From Pseudomonas syringae KCTC 12500 (lineage in GTDB: Bacteria > Pseudomonadota > Gammaproteobacteria > Pseudomonadales > Pseudomonadaceae), in contig NZ_AYTM02000002.1 in assembly GCF_000507185.2 (NCBI RefSeq), positions 4,127,501-4,191,500 on the forward strand: 64,000 bases of DNA, written 5' to 3'. Position numbers and translations under genes: made by a program. The notes under the pieces were generated by a model. The model did not search any database. It was not told the DNA's origin and saw only the letters and a program-made list of their open reading frames with translations. Below are positions 9,362 through 18,851 of this stretch, in pieces (the stretch's first letter is position 1; each line of letters begins with the position of its first letter).

Positions 9362-10216
9362 TCACTCTTTCGGAAAGTCCGCGCCGATGCTGATGTCGCG
9401 AACCTGCTCGATCTGCTTCAAGCGTGCCTGACGATCAGCCACCACGGCGTCATATCCCCAGCTGCCCAATACAAGATGACGCGGCGCATCGGCTTTTTGG
9501 GTCAGGGCGATCATCGCCTCTGCGGCGCGTACCGGATCCCCGGCCTGATTGCCGCTCGATTGCCTGGTCGACTGCAGGCGCTTGGTGGCAGTGTCCTTGT
9601 AGTCGTCGATACGCGATGGCGTCTGGCGTAGTGAGCGTCCCGCCCAGTCGGTGCGAAACGGCCCCGGCTCTACGCACGTGACGGAAATCCCCAGTGGCTT
9701 GACCTCCGCGAGCAGCGCGTCGGAAAAACCTTCGACGGCGTGCTTGGAGGCTGCGTAGTAGCCTGATCCTGGAAAGCCGATCAGGCCGGCAACCGAAGTG
9801 ATATTGATGATGTGGCCGCTGCGTTGCTCACGCATGATCGGCAGCACGGCGCGGGTGATGGCGAACAGACCAAACACGTTGGCATCGAACTGGGCACGGA
9901 TTTCAGCGTCTTCGCCTTCTTCGATCGAGCTCTGATAACCGTAACCTGCGTTGTTGACCAGCACGTCGATTTTGCCGAACTGCGACTTCGCGGCGGCCAC
10001 GGCGGCTTCTATCTGGTCTGCCTTGCTGACGTCGAGGTCGACAGCCAGGACCTGGCCTTGCGTGCCCTCGGCCAGGTCAGCGACTCGCGACTTGTCCCTG
10101 GCCGTTGCGACGAGACGCCAGCCGCGAGCGATGACGAGTTTGGCCAGTTCGCGGCCGAAGCCGGTTGAGCAGCCGGTGATGAGCCACACCGGGGTATTGG
10201 TCGATTCGCTTGCCAT
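9362..10216 (-). CDS. Short-chain dehydrogenase/reductase (SDR)
   Basis: The 284-residue product has the classical SDR features: the cofactor motif GCSTGFGRELA near the N-terminus, an acidic DLDVSK segment after beta-3, NNAGYG, a catalytic Ser in ITSVAGLIG and YYAASK with the active-site Tyr and Lys. The start at 10216 begins MASESTNTPVWLITG and is preceded by GGAGAAAATGAC, a good ribosome site; the frame continues upstream without one. Family members of this type (oxidoreductases with a C-terminal extension) act on small alcohols or ketones with NADP(H); the substrate is not predictable. It is convergent with the effector gene, 73 bases apart. Confidence 0.9.
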   Translation of the reverse strand: MASESTNTPVWLITGCSTGFGRELAKLVIARGWRLVATARDKSRVADLAEGTQGQVLAVDLDVSKADQIEAAVAAAKSQFGKIDVLVNNAGYGYQSSIEEGEDAEIRAQFDANVFGLFAITRAVLPIMREQRSGHIINITSVAGLIGFPGSGYYAASKHAVEGFSDALLAEVKPLGISVTCVEPGPFRTDWAGRSLRQTPSRIDDYKDTATKRLQSTRQSSGNQAGDPVRAAEAMIALTQKADAPRHLVLGSWGYDAVVADRQARLKQIEQVRDISIGADFPKE

Positions 10217-10382
10217 GTCATTTTCTCCTTCATAAGGGGGACTGATGCTTGTGACAGGGCATAACAGGTGTCGTTTCATTGAGTCGCCGGTCGGAATCAC
10301 GCCTCGGCAAGCGGGTTTTCAGGAACGCTTCTCATCGCTGCCTGCTGAGCCAGAAACAGCTGTTAAATCAGTTTTTTGGCGC

Positions 10383-10388
10383 TAGAAT
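10383..10388 (+). promoter_or_regulatory. Probable -10 element of nadA
   Basis: TAGAAT sits about 150 bases before the nadA start, followed by a GC-rich stretch. A convincing -35 element is not evident (CTGTTA at 10360-10365 would give a 17-base spacing). Confidence 0.45.
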
Positions 10389-10407
10389 CGGCGCGCCTTA
10401 AGAAGTC

Positions 10408-10477
10408 TGGCCGATATCCACCGGATATCAGCCATAAGCCTTTGTGCAGATGGCGCAGCCTCTGTCAGGCTTTTTTT
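10408..10477 (+). promoter_or_regulatory. Structured nadA leader with terminator-like hairpin
   Basis: Two hairpins precede nadA. The first pairs GATATCC (10413-10419) with GGATATC (10423-10429) around ACC and extends by TGGC/GCCA with one mismatch. The second pairs AGCCT with AGGCT (10457-10471) around CTGTC and runs into seven T, the form of an intrinsic terminator. The only upstream gene on this strand ends more than 1.1 kb away, so the terminator most likely acts on nadA itself as an attenuator. No ligand is proposed. Confidence 0.55.
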
Positions 10478-10539
10478 ATTGCCTGTATTTCGGGTGTAAA
10501 CTTGCCTTTCGCGCACTGGCGCTTTCAGGTCCCGTGAAC

Positions 10540-11598
10540 ATGACACAGATCTCCGAACGTTTCCTGGTGCAGGCGCATCTCGATGCCAAACAGCCCAGGA
10601 CGTTGAGCCCGGCAGAGCAGGCGCATTACCGTGCCGACATTGCAGAGGAACTCAAGAAGCAGGACGCCGTGCTGGTCGCTCACTATTATTGTGATCCGGT
10701 TATCCAGGCGCTGGCCGAGGAAACCGGTGGTTGCGTGGCCGACTCTCTGGAAATGGCGCGCTTCAGCAATAACCATGCAGCCAGCACTGTGCTGGTGGCG
10801 GGTGTACGTTTCATGGGCGAAACCGCGAAAATTCTCAACCCGGAAAAACGCGTGTTCATGCCGACGCTCGAAGCCACCTGCTCGCTCGATGTGGGGTGCC
10901 CGGTCGACGAGTTCTCCGCTTTTTGCGACCAGCACCCGGAGCGTACCGTGGTGGTGTATGCCAACACCTCGGCAGCCGTCAAAGCCCGTGCGGACTGGGT
11001 GGTGACCTCTGGCTGCGCGCTGGAGATCGTCGAGAGCCTGATGGACAACGGTGAGAAAATCATCTGGGCGCCAGATAAGCACCTGGGTCGTTACATTCAG
11101 CGTGAAACCGGTGCCGATATGCTGCTGTGGGACGGTGCCTGCATCGTCCACGAAGAGTTCAAATCCAAGCAGCTCGAAGACATGAAAGCCCTGTACCCCG
11201 AGGCGGCGATTCTGGTTCACCCGGAGTCGCCGGAAGCAGTCATCGAGTTGGCTGACGTGGTCGGCTCCACCAGCCAGATGATTGCCGCAGCGCAACGCTT
11301 GCCCAACAAGACGTTCATCGTGGCCACTGACCGAGGCATCTTCTACAAGATGCAGCAGCTGTGCCCGGACAAGATCTTCATCGAGGCGCCTACGGCCGGC
11401 AACGGCGCGGCGTGCCGGAGTTGTGCACATTGCCCGTGGATGGCGATGAATACGCTTGAGCGTACCTTGCAGTGCCTGCGTGAGGGCAGTAACGAGATAG
11501 TCGTCGACCCGGCGCTGATCCCCAATGCCGTGCGTCCATTGCAGCGCATGCTGGACTTCACCCAGGCTGCGCGCTTGCGACAGGCAGGCAACGCCTGA
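10540..11598 (+). CDS. nadA: Quinolinate synthase NadA
   Basis: NadA condenses iminoaspartate with dihydroxyacetone phosphate to quinolinate in de novo NAD synthesis and carries a 4Fe-4S cluster. The 352-residue protein starts [18 protein letters not shown] and shows the family motifs [29 protein letters not shown], a cysteine in [10 protein letters not shown] and the C-terminal cysteine cluster [15 protein letters not shown] chose ATG 10540, 96 bases inside the longer open frame, because the longer version runs through the leader hairpins. It marks the return to the backbone after the accessory stretch and is convergent with bepA across a shared terminator. Confidence 0.97.
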   Translation: MTQISERFLVQAHLDAKQPRTLSPAEQAHYRADIAEELKKQDAVLVAHYYCDPVIQALAEETGGCVADSLEMARFSNNHAASTVLVAGVRFMGETAKILNPEKRVFMPTLEATCSLDVGCPVDEFSAFCDQHPERTVVVYANTSAAVKARADWVVTSGCALEIVESLMDNGEKIIWAPDKHLGRYIQRETGADMLLWDGACIVHEEFKSKQLEDMKALYPEAAILVHPESPEAVIELADVVGSTSQMIAAAQRLPNKTFIVATDRGIFYKMQQLCPDKIFIEAPTAGNGAACRSCAHCPWMAMNTLERTLQCLREGSNEIVVDPALIPNAVRPLQRMLDFTQAARLRQAGNA

Positions 11599-11607
11599 CA
11601 GCAGTGA

Positions 11608-11641
11608 TGAAAAAGCCCGACTAAAGTGTCGGGCTTTTTCA
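11608..11641. terminator. Bidirectional terminator between nadA and bepA
   Basis: A perfect 14-base inverted repeat (TGAAAAAGCCCGAC with GTCGGGCTTTTTCA) around a six-base loop, with A and T tracts on either side so that it can end both converging transcripts. Confidence 0.93.
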
Positions 11642-11678
11642 TTGCCGGTCGTATCGGGCGCCTCGCGGCGCCGGACGA

Positions 11679-13112
11679 TCAGTTCATCATGTCCTTGACC
11701 ATCCGCTCCTGCTCGATCAAATCCTTTTGCCGCGCATCGATACGTGATGCCAGCTGAAAATTATTGGCCGCACGGCGTTTAGCGAAGTCCAGTTGCTGGA
11801 TCGCCTGACGGAAATCGCCGACCAGCGCAAAGTATTCGGCGCGCGCCTGATGCAGGCCGATGGTGTTGCCGTTCAGGCCGCGGGTTTCCGCCACGACGTA
11901 CCAGATGTCCGGATCATCCGGACGGGTCTTGAGCAGCGCTTCAAGGCTTTTCTCGGCTTCGGCGGTGCGGTTCTGCTTGAGCAGCACGTCGATACGCACG
12001 TCATTGAGCGGATAATTGCCGGGGTACAGCGTCAGCATGCGATCGACACGCTGCTGCGCATCGGCCAGCCGGTTATTGGTGATGTCCAGGTCGATCTGCG
12101 TCAGGTTATAGGTAATGTCGTTCGGCGCTTTTTCGAGCAGTGGCTTGAGGGTTTCCCTGGCCTCGTTCAGTTGTCCGCCCTTGATCTGCGCGATGGCCAG
12201 GCCATAGCGCGCCGGATCGGATTTCGGGTTTTCAACCAGTTGCGCACGGAAGCGCTTGGCGGCGATGCCTGGGGTTTCTTCATAGATCAGTGCCACACGG
12301 GCGCGCATCAGTTGATACAGCAGGCTGTCTTCCTTGCCGCCCGGTTTGGCCTGCTCGGCACGGTTGCGTGTATCGGCGATCCGCGACTCGCTGACCGGGT
12401 GAGTCAGCAAAAACTCCGGAGGCCTGGCGTCGAATCGATATTGGCGCATGAGGCGTTCGAACATGGTTGGCATGTTGCGCGGGTCATAACCGGCCTTCTC
12501 CAGGTTGAGAATGCCGATGCGGTCGGCCTCCTGCTCGTTCTGGCGCGAAAAGCGCCGTTGCTCCTGGATCGCGGCAGCCTGTGAGCCGGCGATGGTGGCA
12601 ATACCCGCATCACCGGCGCCTGCGGCTGCCATGACGATACCCGCCAGCATCGCGGCCATGACCGGCACTTGCATGCGCTGCTGGGCCTCGATGCCCCTGG
12701 CGAAGTGGCGCTGCGACAAGTGAGCCAGCTCGTGAGCCAGTACCGAAGCGTACTCACCCTCGGTCTGAGCATTGAGAAACAGACCACCGTTGACGCCGAT
12801 GATGCCGCCGGGTGCGGCAAAGGCGTTGAGTTGCGGGCTGTTGATCAGGATGAATTCAAGCCGCCGGTCCTGAACCTGACTGGTCTCGGCCAGGCTGTAG
12901 ACCGAAGTTTCGACGTAGTCCTTGAGCTGCGGGTCCGACAGCTGCGCCACTTGGCCGCGCAGCAACCCCAGCCACGCACGGCCCAGACGGTGCTCTTGTT
13001 CGGGGGAGACAATCGAGGAGCTGGCGTCACCAAGCGAGGGGAGGTCATCCGCCATGCCGTGTGTAGCGAACAGGCAGGCTAGGGTGAGCAGTGTAGGACG
13101 CAAAAAATTCAT
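11679..13112 (-). CDS. bepA: M48-family periplasmic metalloprotease BepA
   Basis: A 477-residue protein with a cleavable signal peptide (MNFLRPTLLTLACLFATHGMA), an M48 zinc protease domain containing HELAH at residues 127-131 and the third-ligand region EQEADRIGILNLEKAGYDP, and a C-terminal TPR half (residues about 300-470). This is the BepA/YfgC layout; the protease and chaperone helps assemble LptD and degrades stalled outer membrane proteins with the Bam complex. bamC in the same cluster fits this envelope role. It is divergent from tusA, as in P. aeruginosa. Confidence 0.94.
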   Translation of the reverse strand: MNFLRPTLLTLACLFATHGMADDLPSLGDASSSIVSPEQEHRLGRAWLGLLRGQVAQLSDPQLKDYVETSVYSLAETSQVQDRRLEFILINSPQLNAFAAPGGIIGVNGGLFLNAQTEGEYASVLAHELAHLSQRHFARGIEAQQRMQVPVMAAMLAGIVMAAAGAGDAGIATIAGSQAAAIQEQRRFSRQNEQEADRIGILNLEKAGYDPRNMPTMFERLMRQYRFDARPPEFLLTHPVSESRIADTRNRAEQAKPGGKEDSLLYQLMRARVALIYEETPGIAAKRFRAQLVENPKSDPARYGLAIAQIKGGQLNEARETLKPLLEKAPNDITYNLTQIDLDITNNRLADAQQRVDRMLTLYPGNYPLNDVRIDVLLKQNRTAEAEKSLEALLKTRPDDPDIWYVVAETRGLNGNTIGLHQARAEYFALVGDFRQAIQQLDFAKRRAANNFQLASRIDARQKDLIEQERMVKDMMN

Positions 13113-13252
13113 GCACGAAGCTCTGGTCAGAAGAACCTGTACTGTAGCTGGCTCGATGGCGTGCTGACCAGAGTGAGGTATTCTTGCCGCCTTGTTCGTC
13201 CTGCCTTTTCGGACCTGCTTTGTAATTCGATGTGTCCGCCTGGAGATAAACG

Positions 13253-13504
13253 ATGTCTGACGCTGTAGAGCGCCCCGAGGCCTGTGACGCCGAACTGGAT
13301 GCCAGTGGTCTCAACTGTCCGCTGCCCCTGCTGAAAGCCAAGATGGAGCTCAACCGCCTGGCCAGCGGCGCGGTGCTGAAAGTAATTGCCACCGATGCCG
13401 GTTCGCAGCGCGATTTTCGAACTTTTGCCAGGCTCGCCGGGCACGAGTTGCTGCATGAAGAGTTCGATGCCGGCATTTATCGTTACTGGCTGCGCAAGGC
13501 CTGA
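13253..13504 (+). CDS. tusA: Sulfur carrier protein TusA
   Basis: An 83-residue TusA-family protein with the CPxP motif (LNCPLPLLKAKMELN) whose cysteine carries persulfide sulfur. It relays sulfur for tRNA 2-thiouridine and molybdenum cofactor-related reactions. The ATG follows GGAGATAAACG. It lies between bepA (divergent) and the AI-2E-family permease gene, which starts 36 bases after its stop and may be co-transcribed. Confidence 0.95.
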   Translation: MSDAVERPEACDAELDASGLNCPLPLLKAKMELNRLASGAVLKVIATDAGSQRDFRTFARLAGHELLHEEFDAGIYRYWLRKA

Positions 13505-13539
13505 CCCACTGCAGCGTTTTTTTCCGAAAAGGATGTTTG

Positions 13540-14610
13540 ATGTTCAATGTGCTTCGCAATTGGGTGCAACGCTACTTCTCTGACGAGGAGGCGGTGGTCC
13601 TGGCGGTTTTGCTGTTTCTGGCGTTCACCCTTGTCCTGACGCTGGGCGGCATGCTGGCGCCGGTCATCGCCGGTCTGGTGCTGGCATTCCTGATGCACGG
13701 CCTGGTCAGTGTTCTGGAACGCCTGCGCATGCCCGAAATGGCCGCCGTCGGTCTGGTGTTCACCCTGTTCATCGGCGTATTGCTGGTGTTCCTGCTGGTA
13801 TTGGTGCCGCTGCTCTGGCACCAGCTGATCACCTTGTTCAACGAAGCCCCGGGCATGCTTGCCAAATGGCAATCGGTGCTGCTGTTGCTGCCCGAGCGTT
13901 ACCCGCATCTGGTGTCCGACGAGCAAGTGCTGCTGGCCATCGAGGTTGCCCGTGGTGAAGTGGGCAAGATCGGCCAGTTGGCGCTGACGTTCTCGATTTC
14001 CAGCCTGCCGTTGCTGGTCAACCTGATGATCTATCTGGTGCTGGTGCCGATTCTGGTGTTCTTCTTCCTCAAGGATCGGCACATGATCGGCCGCTGGGCG
14101 CGCGGCTATCTGCCCCGTGAGCGTGCCCTTATCAACCGGGTGGCGGATGAGATGAAGCGCCAGATTGCCAATTACATTCGCGGCAAGGTCATCGAGATTT
14201 TCATCTGTGGCGGCGTGACCTACATCGCTTTTGCCGCGCTCGGGCTCAATTACGCGGCGCTGCTGGCAATGCTGGTCGGTATATCGGTGGTCGTGCCTTA
14301 TGTCGGCGCGGTAGTGGTCACCGTGCCTGTGGCGTTGATCGGTCTGTTCCAGTGGGGCTGGGGCGATCAGTTCATCTACCTGATGATCGCTCACGGGATC
14401 ATTCAGGCGCTGGATGGCAACGTGCTGGTGCCGCTGCTGTTTTCCGAGGCTGTCAATCTGCACCCGGTCGCAATCATCTGCGCCGTGCTGCTGTTCGGGG
14501 GGCTGTGGGGGTTCTGGGGGATTTTCTTTGCGATTCCGCTGGCCACGCTGTTCAAAGCCGTGCTCGACGCCTGGCCTCGCAATGAGCCGACGGTAGCTCC
14601 GCTGCTTTGA
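13540..14610 (+). CDS. AI-2E/PerM-family membrane permease
   Basis: A 356-residue protein with eight hydrophobic segments. It shows the family pattern of two N-terminal segments, a soluble helical stretch (about 100-145) and a conserved C-terminal block ending IWGIFFAIPLATLFKAVL-like (here GFWGIFFAIPLATLFKAV). Members include PerM and TqsA and are secondary transporters of small molecules; one subgroup exports autoinducer-2 and others move Na+ or H+. The start ATG 13540 is preceded by AAAAGGATGTTTG. Substrate unknown. Confidence 0.9.
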   Translation: MFNVLRNWVQRYFSDEEAVVLAVLLFLAFTLVLTLGGMLAPVIAGLVLAFLMHGLVSVLERLRMPEMAAVGLVFTLFIGVLLVFLLVLVPLLWHQLITLFNEAPGMLAKWQSVLLLLPERYPHLVSDEQVLLAIEVARGEVGKIGQLALTFSISSLPLLVNLMIYLVLVPILVFFFLKDRHMIGRWARGYLPRERALINRVADEMKRQIANYIRGKVIEIFICGGVTYIAFAALGLNYAALLAMLVGISVVVPYVGAVVVTVPVALIGLFQWGWGDQFIYLMIAHGIIQALDGNVLVPLLFSEAVNLHPVAIICAVLLFGGLWGFWGIFFAIPLATLFKAVLDAWPRNEPTVAPLL

Positions 14611-14623
14611 CGCGATAGTCACA

Positions 14624-14647
14624 GCCGCAGCGCTGAATCGCTGCGGC
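14624..14647. terminator. Hairpin between convergent permease and bcp genes
   Basis: GCCGCAGCG pairs perfectly with CGCTGCGGC around CTGAAT. There is no T tract, so termination is possible but not proven. Confidence 0.5.
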
Positions 14648-14676
14648 ACCTTGCGCGCCGCAGCGGAGCACGTTGC

Positions 14677-15150
14677 TCAGCCTTTGTTCAGGGCTTCGGC
14701 CTGTGCCAATACTTCAGCCACATGGCCAGGCACTTTCACGCCGCGCCATTCCTGACGCAGTACGCCTTCCTTGTCGATCAGGAAGGTGCTGCGGTCTACG
14801 CCCAGGTATTCCTTACCGTAGAGCTTCTTGAGCTTGATGACGTCGAACAGCTGGCAGACGGCTTCGTCCTTGTCCGAAATCAGCTCGAACGGGAAAGACT
14901 GCTTGGCCTTGAAGTTTTCGTGGGTCTTCAGGCTGTCGCGCGAAACACCGAGGACAACCGTGTTGGCTGCCTGAAACTGCGCGATATGGTCACGAAAGTC
15001 CTGGCCCTGCGTGGTGCAGCCGGGCGTGTTGTCTTTCGGATAGAAATAAATCACCACCTGCTGACCTTTGAGCGCAGACAGCTCGACAGTCTGTCCGCTG
15101 GTAGCGGGTGCCTGAAAATCGGGAACCGGATGATCTACTGTGACAGTCAT
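14677..15150 (-). CDS. bcp: Thioredoxin-dependent peroxiredoxin Bcp
   Basis: A 157-residue PrxQ-type peroxiredoxin. The catalytic stretch VIYFYPKDNTPGCTTQGQDF holds the peroxidatic cysteine; the resolving cysteine expected five residues later is replaced by Gln/Asp here, so it may work as a 1-Cys enzyme or use another cysteine (DEAVCQLFD). It reduces hydrogen peroxide and organic hydroperoxides. It starts nine bases downstream of gcvR on the same strand, so the two are co-transcribed as in other pseudomonads. Confidence 0.95.
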   Translation of the reverse strand: MTVTVDHPVPDFQAPATSGQTVELSALKGQQVVIYFYPKDNTPGCTTQGQDFRDHIAQFQAANTVVLGVSRDSLKTHENFKAKQSFPFELISDKDEAVCQLFDVIKLKKLYGKEYLGVDRSTFLIDKEGVLRQEWRGVKVPGHVAEVLAQAEALNKG

Positions 15151-15159
15151 GAGGACTCC

Positions 15160-15723
15160 TTACATTGGGGCTTGTGGGCGCCAGGGTTCGATCAGTGCGT
15201 CCAGATTCAACGCGTCGGCGAAATCGAGGAATTGATCACGCAACCAACTGATCTGTGTCCCGGCAGGCAGTGTCACCGTAAACGTGGCATTGAGCATGGT
15301 GCCGCCGGTCTGCGGGGCCTGATAGGTGTCGCAGATCAGGTTCTCCAGCTCGACGTTGTGGTCGATGAAGAACTGGCACAGCTCATTGATGATGTCCGGG
15401 CGGTACGCCGAGCTGACGTAGGCCACGTAGGGCAGGGCTTCAGGGCGGTTCTCCAGAGTGGCGCTGCGCACGACGCTGGTCGTGAACGCATGCTTCTTGG
15501 AGAGGCTCGACAGACCGGTTTCAAGGCGCGCCAGAGCGTCCCAACTGCCCGACACCTGAAGAATCAGCGCACTGCACTCGCCGTGGCGGGTGAGACGCGA
15601 GGTGACGACCGAGCAGCGGTTTTCATGGCTGGCGCGGCACAGGACGTTGGTCAGCTCCATGGGGTTTGCGCCAAGGGCACTGATGACAAGGAATTGTTCG
15701 CGAACTGTGGGGGTGGACGACAT
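15160..15723 (-). CDS. gcvR: Glycine cleavage system repressor-type ACT-domain protein
   Basis: A 187-residue protein with two ACT domains (residues about 8-85 and 95-175), the GcvR layout. In E. coli GcvR binds GcvA and represses the glycine cleavage operon when glycine is low. A direct role here is by family only. It starts with MSSTPTVREQFLVISALG, lies divergent from dapA and directly upstream of bcp with a nine-base gap. Confidence 0.9.
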   Translation of the reverse strand: MSSTPTVREQFLVISALGANPMELTNVLCRASHENRCSVVTSRLTRHGECSALILQVSGSWDALARLETGLSSLSKKHAFTTSVVRSATLENRPEALPYVAYVSSAYRPDIINELCQFFIDHNVELENLICDTYQAPQTGGTMLNATFTVTLPAGTQISWLRDQFLDFADALNLDALIEPWRPQAPM

Positions 15724-16048
15724 GCAGCATTCCTAGACGATGAGCGGTCGGTACTTTTTCGGACTTGCGGGGCTGTTTCGACAATCGATGGCGCAAGATT
15801 ACTTGCCGGGTCCCTCGGCGCCTGGCTCGCATGGATATACCATGACTGGGCTGGAGTGCGCTGGGGCGGGGCTTCTGGCGACAAATTCGACCGATTGAGC
15901 GAGGTGCGCAGGTGACCAGTACCGATCAAAGGACGAAGGGTAGCGAAAACCATCGCTCAGGGGAATGCTCAGAGCGCGGTACTTCGCTTGTACAAGGCTG
16001 ATAGCGCCAGTACCATTACGGCTCTCTTTTTCCGGCAGGAGCGGTTGC

Positions 16049-16927
16049 ATGATTGCGGGCAGTATGGTGGCACTGGTCACACCAATGGATGCACAAGGTC
16101 GTCTGGACTGGGACAGCCTGAGCAAACTGGTTGACTTCCACTTGCAAGAGGGCACCCACGCCATTGTTGCCGTAGGCACCACCGGTGAATCGGCGACGCT
16201 GGATGTGAACGAACACATCGAAGTCATCCGCCGGGTGGTCACTCAGGTTGCAGGTCGCATTCCGGTCATCGCCGGTACAGGCGCCAATTCGACGCGTGAA
16301 GCCGTCGAACTGACCACCAACGCCAAAAATGCGGGTGCCGACGCGTGCCTGCTGGTGACGCCTTACTACAACAAGCCGACTCAGGAAGGCCTGTTCCAGC
16401 ATTTCAGCCACATCGCCAATGCTGTCGACATCCCGCAGATCCTCTACAACGTACCGGGCCGTACGGCCTGCGACATGCTGCCAGAGACCGTTGCGCGTCT
16501 GTCGACGGTAAAAAACATCGTTGGTATCAAGGAAGCCACCGGCAACCTGCAACGCGCCAAGGACATCCTGGCCAGCGTCAGCAGCGATTTTCTGGTGTAC
16601 TCCGGCGACGACGCTACAGCAGTCGAATTGATGCTGCTGGGCGGCAAGGGCAATATTTCCGTGACCGCCAACGTTGCACCGCGCGCCATGAGCGATCTGT
16701 GCGCAGCGGCCATGCGTGGCGATGCGCAAACGGCCCGGGCGATTCACGAAAAGCTCATGCCGCTCAACAACACCCTGTTCATCGAATCCAACCCTATCCC
16801 CGTGAAGTGGGCATTGCATGAAATGGGTTTGATGCCAGACGGTATCCGTCTGCCGCTTACCTGGCTCAGCGAAGCCTGTCATGAACCGCTGCGTCAGGCC
16901 ATGCGCCAGTCCGGCGTCCTGGTTTAA
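16049..16927 (+). CDS. dapA: 4-hydroxy-tetrahydrodipicolinate synthase DapA
   Basis: DapA condenses pyruvate and aspartate semialdehyde, the first committed step to lysine and diaminopimelate. The 292-residue TIM barrel contains GTTGES, the catalytic Tyr in [11 protein letters not shown] and the Schiff-base lysine in [10 protein letters not shown]. The start at 16049 ([13 protein letters not shown]) is preceded by CAGGAGCGGTTGC, a strong ribosome site. bamC starts 18 bases after the stop, and the run dapA-bamC-MBL-purC is tightly packed, suggesting one operon. Confidence 0.97.
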   Translation: MIAGSMVALVTPMDAQGRLDWDSLSKLVDFHLQEGTHAIVAVGTTGESATLDVNEHIEVIRRVVTQVAGRIPVIAGTGANSTREAVELTTNAKNAGADACLLVTPYYNKPTQEGLFQHFSHIANAVDIPQILYNVPGRTACDMLPETVARLSTVKNIVGIKEATGNLQRAKDILASVSSDFLVYSGDDATAVELMLLGGKGNISVTANVAPRAMSDLCAAAMRGDAQTARAIHEKLMPLNNTLFIESNPIPVKWALHEMGLMPDGIRLPLTWLSEACHEPLRQAMRQSGVLV

Positions 16928-16945
16928 TTGAGGAAGTATCACGCA

Positions 16946-18064
16946 ATGAAGCGATTGGCCGGACTTTCCGCACTTGCTCTTATTATCTCCAGCACCAGCG
17001 GTTGCGGTTGGCTCTGGGGCGAAGATGGTTACTTCCGTGATCGCGGCAGTGATTACCTCCAGGCGACCCAGACCCCACCCATGCAGTTGCCTGCCGATGT
17101 TACCGGCGTCAAGCGTCTGGATCCTTTGCTGCCGATCCCGCGTAACGTGGCTGACAGCACCCAGAAAGACGGCGAGTACATCGTGCCCCGTCCTCAGCCG
17201 CTGGGCACGACTTCCGAGTCGAGCGACTTCAGCCTGCAGAAGAGTGGTGATGCGCACTGGATCCTGGCTCAGCGTCAGCCAGCCGAAGTCTGGCCGGTGG
17301 CCCACCAGTATTTCGAAGACAACGGTTTCCGTATCGCCGAAGAGCGTCCACAGACGGGCGAATTCAGCTCCTCGTGGCAGCGCCTCGATGAGCTGTCCGC
17401 TTCGGTGGCCAAGCGTCTGAGCGCTGCCGGCGTCTCGGCCGACTCGGAAACCCGTGTACGGGTTCGCATCGAGCCGGGCGTGCAGCGCAATACCAGTGAA
17501 GTCTACGTGGTCAGCGTCGAGCGTCCTGCCGGCAGCACTGCCGACGTGGCCTTCCCGACGCGCACCACCAACCTGGGCCTTGATGCCGCACTGACCGACG
17601 ATCTGCTGGCCAGCATGGGCCGCAACGCCGAGAAGGGCGGTTCGATTTCCCTGCTGGCGGCACGTGACTACGACACCCCAAGCCGTGTTGCCTTGAGCGA
17701 AGACGGCAGCGCCAACCCGGTCTTGAACCTCGGTGCCGATCTGGACCGCGCATGGTCGAGCGTTGGTCGTGCGCTGGATCAGGGCGACTGGCGTGTCGAG
17801 GACATCAACCGCAGCCTGGGCCTGTACTACATCAACCTGGCTGAAAAAGCCAAGACGCCTGAAAACGAGCCTGGTTTCTTCGGCCGCATGTTTGGCAGCA
17901 AGTCGACCAAGGAAGAGATCGATGCCCGCGCCGAGCGCTATCAGGTCCGCCTGAGCAAGGTCGGTGACAACGTTCAAGTGACCGTCGAGAAGAACATCAA
18001 CACCGTCGCACCTGCGGATATCGCACGTCGGGTGTTGAGCGTTATTCAAGACAACCTGGGTTAA
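16946..18064 (+). CDS. bamC: Outer membrane protein assembly factor BamC
   Basis: A 372-residue lipoprotein. The signal peptide ends in a lipobox with the acylated cysteine at SSTSGCGW, giving a periplasm-facing outer membrane lipoprotein. The unstructured N-terminal stretch that binds BamD is followed by two helix-grip domains (about 95-215 and 240-360). BamC is an accessory part of the BamABCDE complex that inserts beta-barrel proteins. It lies 18 bases after dapA and its stop codon touches the start of the next gene. Confidence 0.94.
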   Translation: MKRLAGLSALALIISSTSGCGWLWGEDGYFRDRGSDYLQATQTPPMQLPADVTGVKRLDPLLPIPRNVADSTQKDGEYIVPRPQPLGTTSESSDFSLQKSGDAHWILAQRQPAEVWPVAHQYFEDNGFRIAEERPQTGEFSSSWQRLDELSASVAKRLSAAGVSADSETRVRVRIEPGVQRNTSEVYVVSVERPAGSTADVAFPTRTTNLGLDAALTDDLLASMGRNAEKGGSISLLAARDYDTPSRVALSEDGSANPVLNLGADLDRAWSSVGRALDQGDWRVEDINRSLGLYYINLAEKAKTPENEPGFFGRMFGSKSTKEEIDARAERYQVRLSKVGDNVQVTVEKNINTVAPADIARRVLSVIQDNLG

Positions 18065-18823
18065 GTGCGTTTCGCGGTTCTCGGCAGCGGCAGTCGTGGC
18101 AACGGCACGCTGGTCGCAAGCAACGATACGTACGTACTGGTCGATTGCGGTTTCTCCCTGCGGGAAACCGAACGGCGCCTGGCTCGGCTGGGCGTCTCGG
18201 CAAGCCAGCTGAGCGCCATACTGGTGACCCACGAACATGCCGATCATGTGCATGGCGTGGGTTTGCTGTCGCGGCGCTACAATGTGCCGGTCTACCTCAG
18301 CAGCGGGACATTGCGCGGAATGCGCAAACCGGTGGAAATTGCCGGCCTGCTGGCAGGCGGGGAGAGTCTGCAGATCGGCGCACTGGACATCGACGTGGTG
18401 TCGGTCGCTCACGATGCACTGGAACCGACGCAGTTCGTCTTCAGTGACGGCAAGCGCCGCTTTGGCCTGCTGACCGACCTTGGCTCTTACTGCTCCAACG
18501 TATTACAGCGTTATCAAGGCCTGGATGCCTTGATGATCGAGGCCAATCACTGTCGCGACATGCTTGCCCGAGGCCAGTATCCGGTCTTTCTCAAGCAACG
18601 CGTTGGCTGTGAAACCGGTCATTTGAACAACCATCAGGCTGCCAGCCTGGTGAGCGAACTGGGATGGCAGGACCTTCAGCACTTGGTGCTGGCGCATCTC
18701 AGCAGCAAGAACAACCTGCCGCACCTGGCCCGGCAATGTTTCGTCGACACCCTCGGGTGCGACCCGGACTGGCTGCAACTGGCCGATCAAGATTCAGGGC
18801 TCGACTGGCGACATATCGCCTAG
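18065..18823 (+). CDS. MBL-fold metallohydrolase
   Basis: A 252-residue metallo-beta-lactamase fold protein starting with GTG immediately after the bamC stop. The zinc motif THEHADHVHG is present together with FGLLTDLG and further His residues (EANHC, AHLSSKNN), as in the YycJ/WalJ-like and RNase Z-like groups. The product is probably a cytosolic phosphodiesterase or nuclease; the substrate is not known. Its tight placement between bamC and purC matches other Pseudomonas genomes. Confidence 0.9.
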   Translation: MRFAVLGSGSRGNGTLVASNDTYVLVDCGFSLRETERRLARLGVSASQLSAILVTHEHADHVHGVGLLSRRYNVPVYLSSGTLRGMRKPVEIAGLLAGGESLQIGALDIDVVSVAHDALEPTQFVFSDGKRRFGLLTDLGSYCSNVLQRYQGLDALMIEANHCRDMLARGQYPVFLKQRVGCETGHLNNHQAASLVSELGWQDLQHLVLAHLSSKNNLPHLARQCFVDTLGCDPDWLQLADQDSGLDWRHIA

Positions 18824-18851
18824 CCCAACTACTTAGCAAGCGGAGCCCATC

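Noticed and set aside
2406..10440. Search for a second copy of the tRNA-Lys 3' end as an island scar
   Set aside because: No repeat of the terminal bases (ACGACCCACCA) was seen downstream, so a precise island boundary cannot be drawn.
13483..14649. Open frame of 388 codons rich in Gln and His on the minus strand
   Set aside because: It is antisense to the AI-2E/PerM permease gene, which has eight membrane segments and family motifs.
16016..18412. Open frame of 798 codons on the minus strand
   Set aside because: It is antisense to dapA, bamC and the MBL gene, which all have strong motifs and a tight operon arrangement. GC-rich genes often give long shadow frames.
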